Below are positions 22,641 through 35,200 of a stretch of 64,000 nt of DNA, piece by piece (position 1 is the first letter of the stretch; each line of letters begins with the position of its first letter). The position numbers were made by a program, and so were the translations under genes. Source of the stretch: Cinclus cinclus (Eukaryota > Chordata > Aves > Passeriformes > Cinclidae); assembly GCF_963662255.1 (NCBI RefSeq), contig NC_085047.1:9726347-9790346 (forward strand), given 5' to 3'. The notes under the pieces are model-generated. The model had not been told where the DNA came from, did no database searches, and was given only the letters and a program-made list of their open reading frames with translations.

Positions 22641-23986
22641 GTGTTCCTAATGTACAAGGCAGCTGGCTGGCTTGAAGGAGATCACTTCTTTTCTGTATAA
22701 CAATTGCTAATAAAGAATAATCCTCTCCTTTGCTTCCTGCAGCTCATCTTTCTAGGGGGTTTGTTTTGCTGAAGGTTGGTGGTGAGAAAGAGGTGGAGCA
22801 CTCACGGTGAGGAATAATAAAGGCAACACACAGCAAATTTCTGACTAATTAAGTGATATCTCCACAGGAGCACTGGCTATACAAGAGGAATACTTGAACA
22901 GAAGAGTAAACAAGATACATTTTCCTTCAAATTCACAACAAGAATTCCTCTTTACTACCACTTATGTGCCAGACATAATTCCACCTACGGATGTTCCATG
23001 TGAGACTATTGTTTATGAGACTAAATAAAGAGTGATCAAAACTGGCCATACAAAGCAGAAAGAAAAGCTGATTTGGCTGCAAAAAGGAGGCCTGTTTTCT
23101 GCTCATGAAAAACCATTCAGAGTAAGAATATTAGCACCTATAGATCTCAGATAATGTGACCTCTCCAAGAATCACAAGTCTGACTTGTTTGCCTTAACTA
23201 ATTCAGGAAATGAAAGCCCACCTCCCCGTTATTCCTTCTATGGCACTTCCTGGGATTCTCACAGAACTGGTGACTACATCAGGGTTCAGAAAAAGTTTGT
23301 GCACCTTTGTGTTCCAGCAAGAAGACAGATCCTACTTGCTGAAGTCTTCATTTTGTAACGACCTTGATGCTGAATTGGATTTAAGCAGAAAACCTGAAGT
23401 GATAGACTACCTAAGTAATCTGCTTTCTCCTTATCTTATTTTGATATTAAAAAATAAATGTTACCAGAAATTTTATCACCAAGTCTGGGAACAACTCTAC
23501 TTACAGAAAAAACTGTGATTCACTTGATGTACCCATCCCCGACAGTTTTTCTCAGAGCAATTAATTCCTTTATAACTCCATGCATATTCAATGATAACGA
23601 CAAAAAGGGATGTGAATTTAGATGCTGTCTTTTATTCTGGAAGCAGGGCAAGAACTTCCAATTTAAATATGTATGCACACAACGAGGCCAGTGTAGGACT
23701 TCCCATAGAAACAGAGGCCTTCTGTTGTTATTTGTTAGCATCGCACCCGCTCGCAATTTTACGCGGGCTTCCATAAAGCCTTTTTGTACTTGATATCTCA
23801 ATTTTTAATATTAAAGTACTCCACCGCTCTGCATGGGTATCAGAGACCCCAGAGAGTACAGAAAATAGGAAACAGTATTACAGCTCTGTGATAGCAAGCT
23901 AAGCAGTTGGCACTTTCATAAACACAGTGGAAATTACATTTACCTTGGACTTCAGATTTCTGTGAATGAATAGCCTAGTCTGTACC
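22641..23986. other. Non-coding DNA with unassigned frames
   Basis: A 102-codon frame at 23210-23518 is open in AT-rich DNA. It has a moderately protein-like acidic stretch (DLDAELDLSRKPEVIDYL) but no recognised domain. Frames at 23458-23793 and 23520-23801 overlap on opposite strands. CpGs cluster near 23740-23768 (GCACCCGCTCGC, TTTACGCGGG), which is unusual for this AT-rich setting. Confidence 0.35.
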
Positions 23987-24002
23987 AAAAAAAAAAAAAA
24001 AA
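23987..24002. repeat. A16 homopolymer
   Basis: An uninterrupted A run following CTGTACC. No retroposed body was recognised upstream. Confidence 0.85.
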
Positions 24003-26379
24003 GAAATTCTTTGTGTAGCTAGCAACCATATCATTAGCACAATTACCAGTTCACTAGCATTGCATATACAGAAAACAACCCAATAAAATCACCTGTCCAA
24101 CAACTACTGTAACATTCCCAGCAAATAAAAATAATGGCTAGCACTAGTAGATTAAACAAAATAAATTAATATCATCACATTTATATCAATAACTCCCTGA
24201 AAAACAAATCTCACTGTAAGTGTAAAGACTCAAAGCTGGTATTTTCACACTAGGATAACACAGGCACAGGATAGTACCTTCAGCAACTCTCAGAGAAATA
24301 CCACTAAAATAATTTCAGGCTACCAGGTGGAACTGCTGTATGCTGAAGTTGAGTCTCTTTCCTTTTTTGCTTAAACTTTGTTTGACACAATGAATCTGAA
24401 TTATGATTTATTCTCATAACACTTTCCCATACCCCACTGATGAAACGCATCCCAAGCCTCCTATATGTAATGTTAACAAAACACTAGAACATTTGGAGCT
24501 GTAAAGGGGGAAGCAGTCTGGATCAATGAACATTTTCAGATGCCACTTGAAAGTATTAACAACTCGCAATCATTTGCTGATGATACGTCGATTCCTTTTC
24601 CTTGAAAATTACTGGCCATAAATCAGGCAAACATTTACAGGAATCTGCAAATGAAACAGCTAAATCCATGATGACAGAGAGCCTCATAAAAGTAGCCCAT
24701 TTATTCCCTCTGAGCACTCATCCCCACCAGAGGGATCAATAGCAAACCTCATACAATATACTTCTAAATGTCATGCTGCAAATCCTCTTTGCATTTATGC
24801 AGACGGAAAAGACCCTCCTCCAGTTTTAGAACCTGAAATCAAGTAAAGAGCATAATAAATGTCTAAAAACAGTAAATCTAAGGGAGAACCTTTTATTCTT
24901 AGGCCTGTGATTTTAACGCCTATTCTTAAAAACCATAAGGATTGTAACACTCAGAAAGATGAAGATTGAGACTAGAGAAAAACAAACCAAGAAAGGCTGT
25001 TGAGGAATTAAGGAAATGTATCTATCCGCTGTCTGGCAATTAAAAAAGCCCAGCAAGCAGGGAAGTGGTATCAAATTGAACAGTCAGTCTCAGTTTCCCT
25101 GGCTCCTGAAAACTGAGGAAGGCAGTATTAAGAACAAAACAAATGAGTTGTAAATACAGAGTCTAAGAGGGACATCTCTGTGGCTCATTAAAGTACTCTA
25201 TCAGACACTTGAAACTATGGCAGAGTCAAGCAAACTACTATTTTTAGAAAAGCAGGGATGAGTGACCAAAGTGTAATCAACACTTATATCAAGTTTTACA
25301 ATTAACAAAACACATGTCAACTGAGAGCAAAATAATCCTTCCCTCAATTCTGAATGTTACATTTTGACTGCCTCTTCCTATTCTTTTTAAATTTATTTTT
25401 TAATTTGGGAGTTGCATGGAACCAACCCTATTGAACATGACTCCAGTACAGGTCAAAATTCCTCCCTGGCATAAAATACCAGTCAGAAGCACTGGATCAG
25501 ATTCAGGAAGTACAAAAGGAATAAGGATCATTGGTTGGCAGCGTATTCATGCTAACTTGCAGCTAATTAGAAAAACTAAGTCATTTTATTTGATACATGA
25601 CTCAAGCTCATACAGCAAAGCTAAAAATTTAAAAGCCTAATAAAATGCTTTCTGGGATGAATACTTACTTTATTATTGGTTAAAATAAATCTGTTGTATT
25701 TCCTATTAAAAAGGTGAGCCTTTCTGTGTAGTTATATATATTTAATGAGTAGTAAACCCATTCTTTCAATAATAAAATAGTCTTGAGCATCTGAAATATC
25801 CCTTATGCAAAGAGAAAATGTATCCTGAAGAACAGAGATCAGATATAACTCAGCAGGGCCTCTTTACTGCTTCATGGAGGCCAAACTGTTTCTGAGGAAA
25901 AGCATGTTTGTTTTTTTTTTTCCTGCGGCAAACAAAGCCATGTTGTTCTGAGGCAGCTCTTCCAGGTACCACCATACATCTTTTAATTTATATCACTCTA
26001 GTGTGTCTGTGCACGAACTCATCTTCCATGAGTGTGCATCCCTCTTCTGTGTTGACAAATCCAATGCATTAAAAGGAAAAGAAGAAGCTTCACACAAGCA
26101 GTTGGAAACAAGTGTAGAGTACAAATTTAATCCCCCTAATCCCTTGTCAATTACAAGGAATGTCCTAGAGTAAAGTTGTATCAACAGCACAGCTTCCAAA
26201 CCCATAGAAAACAAATGAATCCATCCTTTCCCTTTTTCCACTTGGACCGCATTCACTGTATCTCCCTTAAAGGATTAGGAATACTGTCTGCAATAAACAT
26301 GGGCATCAATTTTTAAAATCTGCTCTGAAAATGGCAACATTTCACAAGCTGTGAAAATGCTTTGGTTTAGGGCATGGCC
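24003..26379. other. Non-coding DNA, possibly partly conserved
   Basis: The segment 24530-24800 is low in simple sequence and has intact-looking complex motifs such as TGCTGATGATACGTCGATTC and GGCCATAAATCAGGC, in the style of conserved non-coding DNA. The rest is ordinary AT-rich sequence. Conservation cannot be seen from one sequence. Confidence 0.25.
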
Positions 26380-26720
26380 TGAGAGGCAGTAGGCCAGCAG
26401 GATAGCACTGGGATTAGCCCTAATTACCTCATGTTTCACCTTAATTAACTACTGATACAGAAGGTAAACTCTGCAGGATCTGTGGCAAGACCTTAGGCCA
26501 GTAGGCAAGATATCTAAGCTGCCATTGTTTACACATGATAATCTCTCTTTTGAATTTGCTTTAATTGCTCGAAAAGATTAGCTGAAGGATATGCATTATG
26601 TATCGATTAGCAATGCTAACTAGATACTGTATAGTTTTTGTGTGTACTCCACAAACGCAGCCCAGCAGTTTTAGAGGCTCATTCTTTATCAGCCAATTGT
26701 CAAAGCATCGACATTTAACT
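26380..26720. promoter_or_regulatory. Possible conserved enhancer-like block
   Basis: Within about 300 bases there are GGATTA (26411), TAATTAC (26421), the palindrome TTAATTAA (26441), TTTAATTGC (near 26560), ATGCATTATG (26591) and ATCGATTAG (26602). Such dense homeobox, POU and OTX/PITX-type cores in complex sequence are typical of deeply conserved developmental enhancers in gene deserts. The motifs are seen; regulatory function is inferred from motif density only, and AT-rich DNA yields such cores by chance too. Confidence 0.25.
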
Positions 26721-27700
26721 TTGGTTATGACAACATCAATCATGAGGCAGAAGAAAAGCCCCAGCCTTTGGTAACATGAATGGAGGGAGAAAAATAATAA
26801 TAAAGAAAGGGATTCTTGCTCAGGTCTAGAGATACCATTGTGCTCCTCCATTGTGAGAGGTAATCCCCTCCCATGTGCATCCCTGCTCAAACTGGGAGCA
26901 GAGGGAGAGCAGCAATAAAGCAGACAGAATATAACATCTATTTTAAAAATAGATCACAAGGTGGCCTTGTGTCTTGCCCCATTCACTTGTCATTACTCAG
27001 ACTCTGCTGTCTTCTTTTGTTTTATCAGTTTCCATCCGTTCTTGGCAGGCCTTGAAAATTACTGGGCAGTCGGATTTTGTACAAATATAAGCACAATGTG
27101 ATTACAGCATCTGCATTAAATTTAACACTCAAACCAAAGAACAAAGTTCTCTGCCATGTCCTATTGCTCTGCCTGCTGGCAGAGAAACCAATTAAAAATA
27201 TGTCTTTTTGGTTGTTCTGTGCTTTATTAATAAAAGCAAAACAAAACAAGAGTTTCCAAAGCTCCTCTGACCTAAAGCTCTTTGAGAAATCAGGAATATG
27301 TTTCCTTAGGAAGGTAACCTTGATTTAATATAAGACATAAACCGATCAAAACAAAACTTGGCAACAAATGATAGTGCAGCATAAAGAAATAGTAAATATT
27401 TATGTCAAAACTCTGGAATTTTAAATCAAATGCATCCACTGAGGCCTTAATTCGACTTTAAAGTTCAAGATCTAATCTCTACTGAAAGTGCCACTTAAAA
27501 CTGCAAAACACAGTTTTTAATGTAGGAATTTTACATAAGGGCACTAAGGGCAGAAGGGCATTTAAAAAAATCAAGTTTCTGTGGAACTGCCTTTGTCATG
27601 GCTGTTTTTCTACACAGCATTTTACAATATCTGCATCCTTAACTAACATCCAAGGTTGTCCCACCTTCTTAAAGCCATCCCAGGGAGTCTTCGTAATTCC
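26721..27700. other. Complex AT-rich non-coding DNA
   Basis: The part at 26990-27240 has little simple sequence, includes CTTGGCAGGCC and CAGAGAAACCAATTAAA, and may continue the conserved block to its left. The 109-codon minus-strand frame at 26561-26890 is unassigned. Confidence 0.25.
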
Positions 27701-28079
27701 TAAATGCACTTTTTTATTTGCTGCTTCATTTAAGGCTAACGGTGGCAAGGAATTGCACACTGCTTATTTGAAAATGCTCACAGACCACTTGCTACTCATT
27801 GGAGGTGGCTGAAGAACCGAGAACTTTCCCTGGGATCTCACTTCTTTGCACGGATGAAAAGCTGCCATTGAGGTCAGGACAGTGTAATTTCACTGGTGAC
27901 TGGTGCCTATTCCAGATCACTGCTTTGTTTCACTTGAGGTGTCATCTCATGCTCTGAGCAAAAATTTGTAACTGCCTACTTGACCGATAGGGTTTTGGAA
28001 AACTTTCAAATTAAAAAAAAAATAAAAAAGGATATATAATAGAAGTTTTTCAAAGGCTGTTTCACAAACCACTTTTGCA

Positions 28080-28300
28080 GAAGGCTAATACCGAGATAAA
28101 GGCTGCAAACCGTTGCTTTTACTTGTTGGTTTTAAAAATATATTTAAGCTGTAATTGCTCTGAACAACTTTCCAGACTTCGGAAACATTTGCGTTTGGCG
28201 GTCAGAGACAACAGTGGAAGGCAAAAAAAGCTGAATTGATTCATACAGGTGTCCTACTGTAATTGATTTTATAACCAAACCACAAATAAAAGTCTTAAAA
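28080..28300. promoter_or_regulatory. Possible conserved regulatory element
   Basis: The block holds GTAATTG (28151), a CpG-containing TTTGCGTTTGGCGGTCAG, AATTGATTCAT, an E-box CAGGTG (28246-28251), TAATTGATTTTAT and a RUNX-type AACCACA (28278-28284). Several known factor cores sit in complex sequence between simpler stretches. Regulatory function is an inference from motif content. Confidence 0.22.
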
Positions 28301-29075
28301 AAGATACTGTTGTGAAGTGAATGGAAAGAAAATCTTTGCCTTTTTATTGTAAATTAACATAGTGGAAGGTTTTGCTTTCCCCAAATGACAACCTCAAAAT
28401 GTTTTCAATCTATGTTAAAAGCACCATACATCTCTCTCTAAAGTACTGCATTTTTCCTCTGTGCTTTGGTTTGTTTTCTCATGTGTCAAAAAAGGAACAA
28501 TTTTTCAGATTCTGTAAATCTGAATGCAAATATCCTATTTGGTATAAAAGGACAGAAGGGCTTTAGATTATCTATATATATTTATGCACAGTCTAATCAG
28601 GCCTTTATGATGGTCTGCTCTCTGAATACTTATTATTTGACTAATTACCGAGCTTAATTAAAATCTACTTTTAGCACATTAAAAACTTGTTTGAAAATGG
28701 TGATGCAAAGTTTCGCCAGCAAGCAGGGGAAACTAAGGACCTTTTCAAATAAAGCAACCTTTTTTTTTTTTATCTTTTGTAATAGATCTTGACAGTGAAT
28801 TGATTACTTACGTACCTATAAGGTGAAACCTTGCCTTCACTGGATTTAGAGAAGCCAGGCTTTCTTCCAGCGACCTATATAGCTGGGTTATTTATCTTCT
28901 TAGAGAATATTTGGCCTGCAGTTATCTGCTATCAAGCTGTGATCTCATCAGCTCTCACACACTCAGCAGGGAGGGGCTAAGAAAATACTTCAATGTGAAA
29001 TCTCTCAAAGCACCCTGAGGGCACTGCAGCTATGGAAAGATGGTGTTTGAGCTGCTGAATGTTTTCTTTTGGCAG
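28301..29075. other. Non-coding DNA, partly complex
   Basis: AT-rich with T runs (for example 28761-28771). The part at 28800-28970 is complex sequence that may belong to the same conserved cluster. No coding feature is seen. Confidence 0.3.
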
Positions 29076-29236
29076 GAAGACTGACCCAGTGCCACACAAC
29101 GATGCCCATATGCCACCGGAGGGTCATTTGTACAAATGAAAGACAAACTAATGATCTCACTATGTGTATTTGGAGAAATAAAGTATTTCCTAAATTGAAC
29201 ACACCGACATCTTTTGTGTTTTTTCAGAGAACTGAG
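29076..29236 (+). ncRNA. Candidate internal exon, non-coding or alternative
   Basis: The 161-base block follows TGTTTTCTTTTGGCAG, which has the form of a good 3' splice site, and ends ACTGAG|GTAAGTGC, a near-consensus donor. A second pyrimidine-rich run ending in AG (TTTGTGTTTTTTCAG) lies just inside its end and could be an alternative acceptor giving a 9-base exon. One frame is open across the block, but the deduced peptide has no recognisable domain, so a long non-coding RNA exon is as likely as a coding one. It sits in what may be a conserved cluster. The splice motifs are seen; transcription is inferred. Confidence 0.3.
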
Positions 29237-30064
29237 GTAAGTGCTTTGGCAGAAAACTCTTTGCAGTTCTAATCTTTCCTAAAACAAGCAGAGCTGTGCA
29301 TTTTGTGTGTCAGCTATCGTTTGCAAAATGTGGCATTTATAAGAAAATAAAATGCATGATAATTCAGCACATGTATAAACCAACACGAAGAGCACATCTT
29401 CAAAATTCAATTGTATTTTCAGACAGACCAAAGGGGTGGTTCATAGTTTTTTCCTACTCTCACCCCATGATCTGCTTTACTATTTGAGTGAAAATAAGGG
29501 AAGGGAAAGAAAAACAATCAAAAAAGCCCTCAACTATTTAAATCGCTGCTTTACTAAAAACTGTCTGGCCGACTGTTTTACAGAATGCTGACTGATAGGC
29601 TGCCTGCCTGAGTTTCTCAGTCACCTGGAAACAAGTGGAACATTATAAAATATCCACCAGTTCTCAACGGAACATTTTTAATGAATCCAAGATCTTCACA
29701 TAGCACACTGACATTTGGAAAGGATCAGCTTGGAGTTCAGAAACAAAATAAGGAAATGCACAGAGGGAAAAAAAAAAAGTGGTTTTCATTAGCCAAAGGA
29801 TAGAAATTCACCTTTAACTATGAAATTTGGAATAACTTTGGCACAACAAGTTAGATTCTCTGTGCTGTACAGTCAGTGACACAGATATGCACAGGGTATG
29901 CACATTCATAGATCCAGAGAAATTAAGACCTGACTTTTATCAGGACACACGTGTAGGAACAGTCAGAACCAAGATACCAAATTCAAACAGCAAACTGAAT
30001 CAAGCCATTAAAAATCTGAATGCCTTTTATAAGCCTCTAGTGAATTCAAATGAAGGTTTATGGT
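29237..30064. other. Non-coding DNA, nothing recognised
   Basis: AT-rich DNA with unassigned short frames, including 88 codons at 29887-30153 that run into the repeat-like segment at 30065. Confidence 0.4.
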
Positions 30065-30125
30065 CTCTTTTACTCCCACTGAAGCCAATGGACAAACTCT
30101 ACATGGAACCTTTATTGCGTCTTTC
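30065..30125 (+). repeat. Possible copy of the ancient dispersed repeat
   Basis: TTTTACTCCCACTGAAGCCA followed by ATGGACAAACTC resembles the block at 10221 and the CCCATTGAAGTCAATGG core I recall as an old sauropsid repeat. Only about 60 bases are alignable by eye. Confidence 0.3.
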
Positions 30126-31517
30126 AGCTTTTGGTTTTCTGGTCTCACTTTGATAGGCGGCACTTTGTTATTTAATGACAGAAAACTAGGAGATAATAAG
30201 CAGAAGTGAGTAGAAATAGCAGTAAGACAGAGGTATCCCTCCAGGTGCCTTCTTTTTTTTTTTTTTTCTTCTTCCTAAAATGAGCTATTTTTGTACAAAT
30301 AACTGAAAGGCCTGGATCAAAACACCACTTGCAAGATGGGGCAGACAGTGTGCATTTTTTAACTTTGCCTTCAATCTTTACAAATGTTCTTATTTTGCCA
30401 GTATCTTGGCTTGTAAGGAAAGCATAATTTGTATATCTGTTTGAAACAGAAATTACTCCTCTCTGCACAATTAGGCTTGTTCCTCCACCAGAGTATGTTT
30501 ACATGACACACCATTGAAAATACATTTTCTCTGTGCACCTGAGTGGTCCAAGGCATCCAAGCATGGATTTTTCATCACTTCATTGGACACAGGACTCGTC
30601 TCACCTATAGTAAGAGCTACAGAAGAATAAATAGGTGCAAGGAAATATTTAGGTGGCAGGAGAATACTAACTATAGAGTTATATACTAAGTAGCATATAA
30701 CTAGACTGGATTATTTCAGCCAGTTGTTCCTTCTTTACATTGAATTAGGTTTAGGAAAGTCTGATATTGCATTTCCTTCTCTGTGAATAGCAGATGTAAT
30801 ATTTAAGTATGTGTCATTTGCACAAATAACTTCATGTCAGTTGGAATTTTGTTTTCCTGGCTGTTAACTGATGCGAAACCTGCACTGCTGAGATTATAAA
30901 AAACTTTAAATGTGTATGCAATAATGGATTTTTGGAGAATGGACAGGATTTGCAGCAGGCAATATCCAGCCAACACTATGGAGATGTATGGCTTCAAATT
31001 GTGTTCTGAGTAAAAATCCCCCAACATTACTGACTGGGTAATACTACTACCATTATATATATATTTATAAATATAAGTGGATGGAGCAAGAGAAAGAGAA
31101 ATCTAAATCCTGATGATCAATTTTAAACTGTACAGCTTTACAACAACTATACCCACACATTCTGAAGACCAAAACAGGGTTTATTTTATGTCAGTAAACA
31201 AAAGGGCTTTCTTACTGATCACTCTAACTTGGTCACTAAGTTAAGAATTAATACAAACACTTTGCTGCTGCTTCTATGCTAGAAATACTTTGTAAAACCT
31301 TATCTTTCTAATGCCTGAATTATGACACAAGCAATTCTAAATGCCTCTCCATTAACAGCTTTACTTCATCAACAAAAAAAGACTTGTATTTTTTTTTCTA
31401 ATTTTTTACAGAAAATTCAAAGGGAAGTCCCAGAAATTCAAAATTCTTTGAACATTTGGCTTGGTCCCTTGGGATATAATAAATAATACAATCAGTGAGT
31501 GTTTCCCAGAAATACAA
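30126..31517. other. AT-rich non-coding DNA
   Basis: It contains a T run at 30252-30266 and an AT-rich patch near 31055-31075. The frames at 30172-30556 overlap and are unassigned. Confidence 0.45.
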
Positions 31518-31540
31518 GGGGGGGGGGGGGGGGAGGGGGG
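31518..31540. repeat. G16-A-G6 tract
   Basis: Sixteen G, one A and six G in a row. The tract could form a G-quadruplex on the plus strand, and its length is likely to vary between individuals or assemblies. Confidence 0.9.
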
Positions 31541-32115
31541 AAATCAATTTTAATAGTGAATAACATACTGCAGGGGATATAATCTAAAATAAATCAGCAT
31601 AAGGATGAAAAACCATCTAAACCACATTAACACACAAAAAGTTAGATATATGCTTGAAGAAGTGTCAACAGAAAGTCTAAAAAAGTTTGTTACACCAAGA
31701 TGTGCCAAGAGGCAAATCCAGATGGTTATAAATCCTCTTTGTACTCTTGTGCTGGGACACTACTAACAAACCTACATTATTTTCTTAACTATTTTTAGGG
31801 AAAACCCATACTGTTGAACTTGATAACCTTGATAAATAAGCCATCCAATACTACTTGGGCCCTATAAAATAATTATAAAAATATATTTAAAACTTTGATT
31901 TAGAAGCTACAAATACAAATACAGCTCTAAATATATGCTGTAAAAGAAAAGCTCAACTGTTCATTATAATGCATGTTTAAACAGTAATTGAATTTAAAAT
32001 AACATAACTAAGGGTAACATGGGATAGAAAAAAAAGGAAAGAAAAAAAGAGTCTCAAGAGGAAGAAAGAAGACAGATCAAAATTCCTGACAGGAAGATAC
32101 ATTAGACCAATTTCT
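31541..32115. other. AT-rich non-coding DNA
   Basis: No gene is seen. The end of this stretch (about 32050-32115) may be the degraded upstream part of the old CR1 fragment that follows. Confidence 0.4.
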
Positions 32116-32201
32116 CAAGGGATGTAGTAGAAACCCAGGCCCTGAAACTTTTAAGAGCAGAATGGACAAATCACTGGAAAATATACAATAGGGAACAATC
32201 T
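32116..32201 (+). mobile_element. Old CR1-type LINE fragment
   Basis: CAAGGGATGTAGTAGAAACC, CCTGAAACTTTTAAGAGCAG and AATGGACAAATCACTGG follow the order of the CR1 3' region (GGGATGTGGTGGAATCCCC, then CCTTGGAGTTTTTAAGA, then CAGATTGGACAAAC). Divergence is clearly higher than in the other copies, so this is probably an older subfamily of the type shared with turtles and crocodiles. The match is from memory of the consensus. Confidence 0.5.
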
Positions 32202-35200
32202 TTCACAGGTAATGAGATGGGGAGCAAACCAACAGAGGTTTTCCAGTTCTGCCCTGACTTCCCAGCATCGATTCCATACCACTTAGTGTTGTCCCCAGAA
32301 ACAGATCTAAATCGTTGCTTAGTTAGGAATGCTGGAGAGGGGGTGGGGACAGATATCAAAAAGATCACAGTTGCATAGCACTGCTTATCTACACAGAGAT
32401 TATCTGCGTTTTCCATCCGTGCCAAGATTTTGCTTGCACATCTCTCCACAGAGACAGCATTTTTATCTTTGGTCAATAATGTGTTTGTAGAGATCAATAC
32501 AGGTCAGATGCCCACGTGTTGATGAGAGCTATCAGCTTCTGACCCAGCAATTGCTGACTCACGTGAGAGGGACCTGTGGACTCAGCTGCCAAAAATTCAC
32601 CCAAGGCTCCCACAGGGTCTCCTAATGCAGCATCCCACAGACAAACCAAGGCTTAAAGAACACAGCCAAGGCTGAGAAAAGAGTTTAGATTAAAACCATA
32701 TTAAACTGACAGAAAACAAGCCTACGTTCTTGTTTGGCAGCTCTCCTCTTGACAGTCCTATAATGCCGTAGCTGGTGGCAAGACAAAGACTTCACGCTAC
32801 ATAGAAATGTAACTCCAGAGTCCAGAATTACCTCAAGAGAATATTGGCAGACCTTGCCAGTAATTAGCCACGAAACACACGTGAATGGAACAAATTTGAA
32901 GCCCAGAAAACAGAGAACAGATGTTATTCAAAAACGGCAGCAGGAAACTCACTGTAGTTTGAAATGTTGCCTTCATCTGCTCTTTGCAAAGGAACTCTAA
33001 GTTTTCTTTGGTGATAGCATCTAATCAAAGCCAATTCAGGCTCCTCTCAGCTCAAATACTCCATGCTGCAGTATAGTCTTTTCAAAATTGCTCTTCAAGT
33101 TCATGCACAAGCTTATCATGAACAAGGCTGTGGACAAAAACTGCTGAAAACTATGCAGTCCTTATTGCATCTACAGGTGAACTGCATTATCATCTCATTT
33201 GCTTTTGGGATGGCTGCCAGGATAATTATAAAATAATTTAAGGACAGCATCATTTATAGAACGTTTCCATAGAAATTTTCCCTTGGGATTTAGGCATCTC
33301 TTTTGTCTGAAGAGTTAAACACTATTTCCTCTTCCAGAATTTCTCATAAAATCAGCCTTCAGAAAACATATAAAAGTACCTTCTTTTAGCTATCGCTGTG
33401 TATATCAACTCAGAAACTACCAAGTTCAAATTTGTGTATCCCTGATCAATCTATGCAATTAACATTAATGTTATGAAAAAAAAAATACAACACATAAAAA
33501 CACGGACCATCTTTCAAATTGTATACAAATAACCATGAGTTATGTTTTTTCTCATTTACAATTTCCAGTCTATATTTAGGTGGATTAACACGTAAACCTG
33601 TTTCTTGTTTTCATCCCTTCAAAGCTTGATGGTTGAGATCGGCCATCATTATGTTGTACTAATTGCTAATTACTCATAGGACAGAAAAGAAAATCCTCAT
33701 TGTTTAGCTCCCACAGCATTGCAACATGACTTTGACCAGAAAAGCACCTCCATTTCCTTGTTTGCCCTCACAACATGAAATGAAGTTGGCAAGATGAAGA
33801 CAAATGGCACAATTGCCTACTGCTGATTGGCTAAAGTATTTTGTATATGTTGGAAAATTCAGGACATCCATCCTAATCGGCAGTGGACAGAATACTTTAG
33901 CAACTGTGACTGTGCAGGACAACAATCTATCCCTCAAGGGGTCAAAGGCTGAGGTCAACAGAACAGGATGGCTGCGTTTTTATCTGACATATGGGTTGTC
34001 TTCTGTGCACTCTGTCTATGCGACACATGGCACGTGGGGAACTCTGAGATAGGTATCAAAATCTGGAGCTCAACATGCTGAGCGAGCTGTGTGAGAGAGC
34101 AAAGAGTTACTTAGGGCATAATTAAGTGCCCTTGTGCTAAAATAATTGATGTGAACACAGCAATTGAGAGAGAATTAGTAACTCCAGAATCAAGGTTTTG
34201 ATACCAGTATAAAAAGTAGAGGGTGGACAACTGACAAAAGAAGAAAAACAAAAACAATTAGTAGCACTTCTTAGGAATTTATAAAGCTTACCTTTAATAA
34301 AACGTACATTAAAATCAGACTACAGACAGACAAGCCTAAATAATTCCTTTGGAATTTCTAAATGGTATTATCATTAAACTCCTTTCATTTGTTCTACAAT
34401 TTTAAAAAAAATGCTGGTATAAATCTGAAAGCACTCATTCACACTTGTTGGTTCTAAGTTCCTCAGCTATGTACAGCTGACAAAAGGTACCACGATGTCC
34501 AAAATGTTTAAGGTAGGTTGAATCATTTTAGAAGCCATTCACATGGGAAGTTGTCTACACAAGAATGAGGAAATAAATGTAACTAAGTCTGTAAACACAC
34601 AGACTTGAAAAACAAATATACATACAGGAACAAAATGGGGTTTGTCAGTTTATGAGAAAGATTCTTATAATAATCAAATAATTGGGTTGAAAATAGGATG
34701 CTTAAACTTTTGTCACTGTCATTCTCATGACCAAGAATGATTTAGTTACTGAGGTAGAAAGTCAGTCTTGGTAAGGGTCACTGAAACAATACTGAACATT
34801 CTAGTTCTATGAGTTCGGTAAGAAAGTTCTCTTCAGCAACCCAGCACTTCACTGTCAATGTGAGCATTCCAAAATCATCTAACTCCTGCCAAAATCACAG
34901 AATTTGTTTGGGAATTATATATAAAAGTTCCATACATGACAGAGATAAGACTCGATAAAACTTTGTATTTTCAATGCCTTTGAGTTCACATTTTCAAGCT
35001 TTCCTTCACAGGTTTGGGCATTTGGATTTTTTTTGTGTGTGCTACTTTGTTTTTAAAGACTTAACATTAAAAAACAAAAGGAGGTCAAACTGCTTTAGAG
35101 GTTGTAAATTCAATACTCCACTACTTGCCCCAGTAGACAAATACTAAACTACAGTTTCTCAGTGTAAGCTAGTAAAGAGATGAAATAGATATTTACACAA

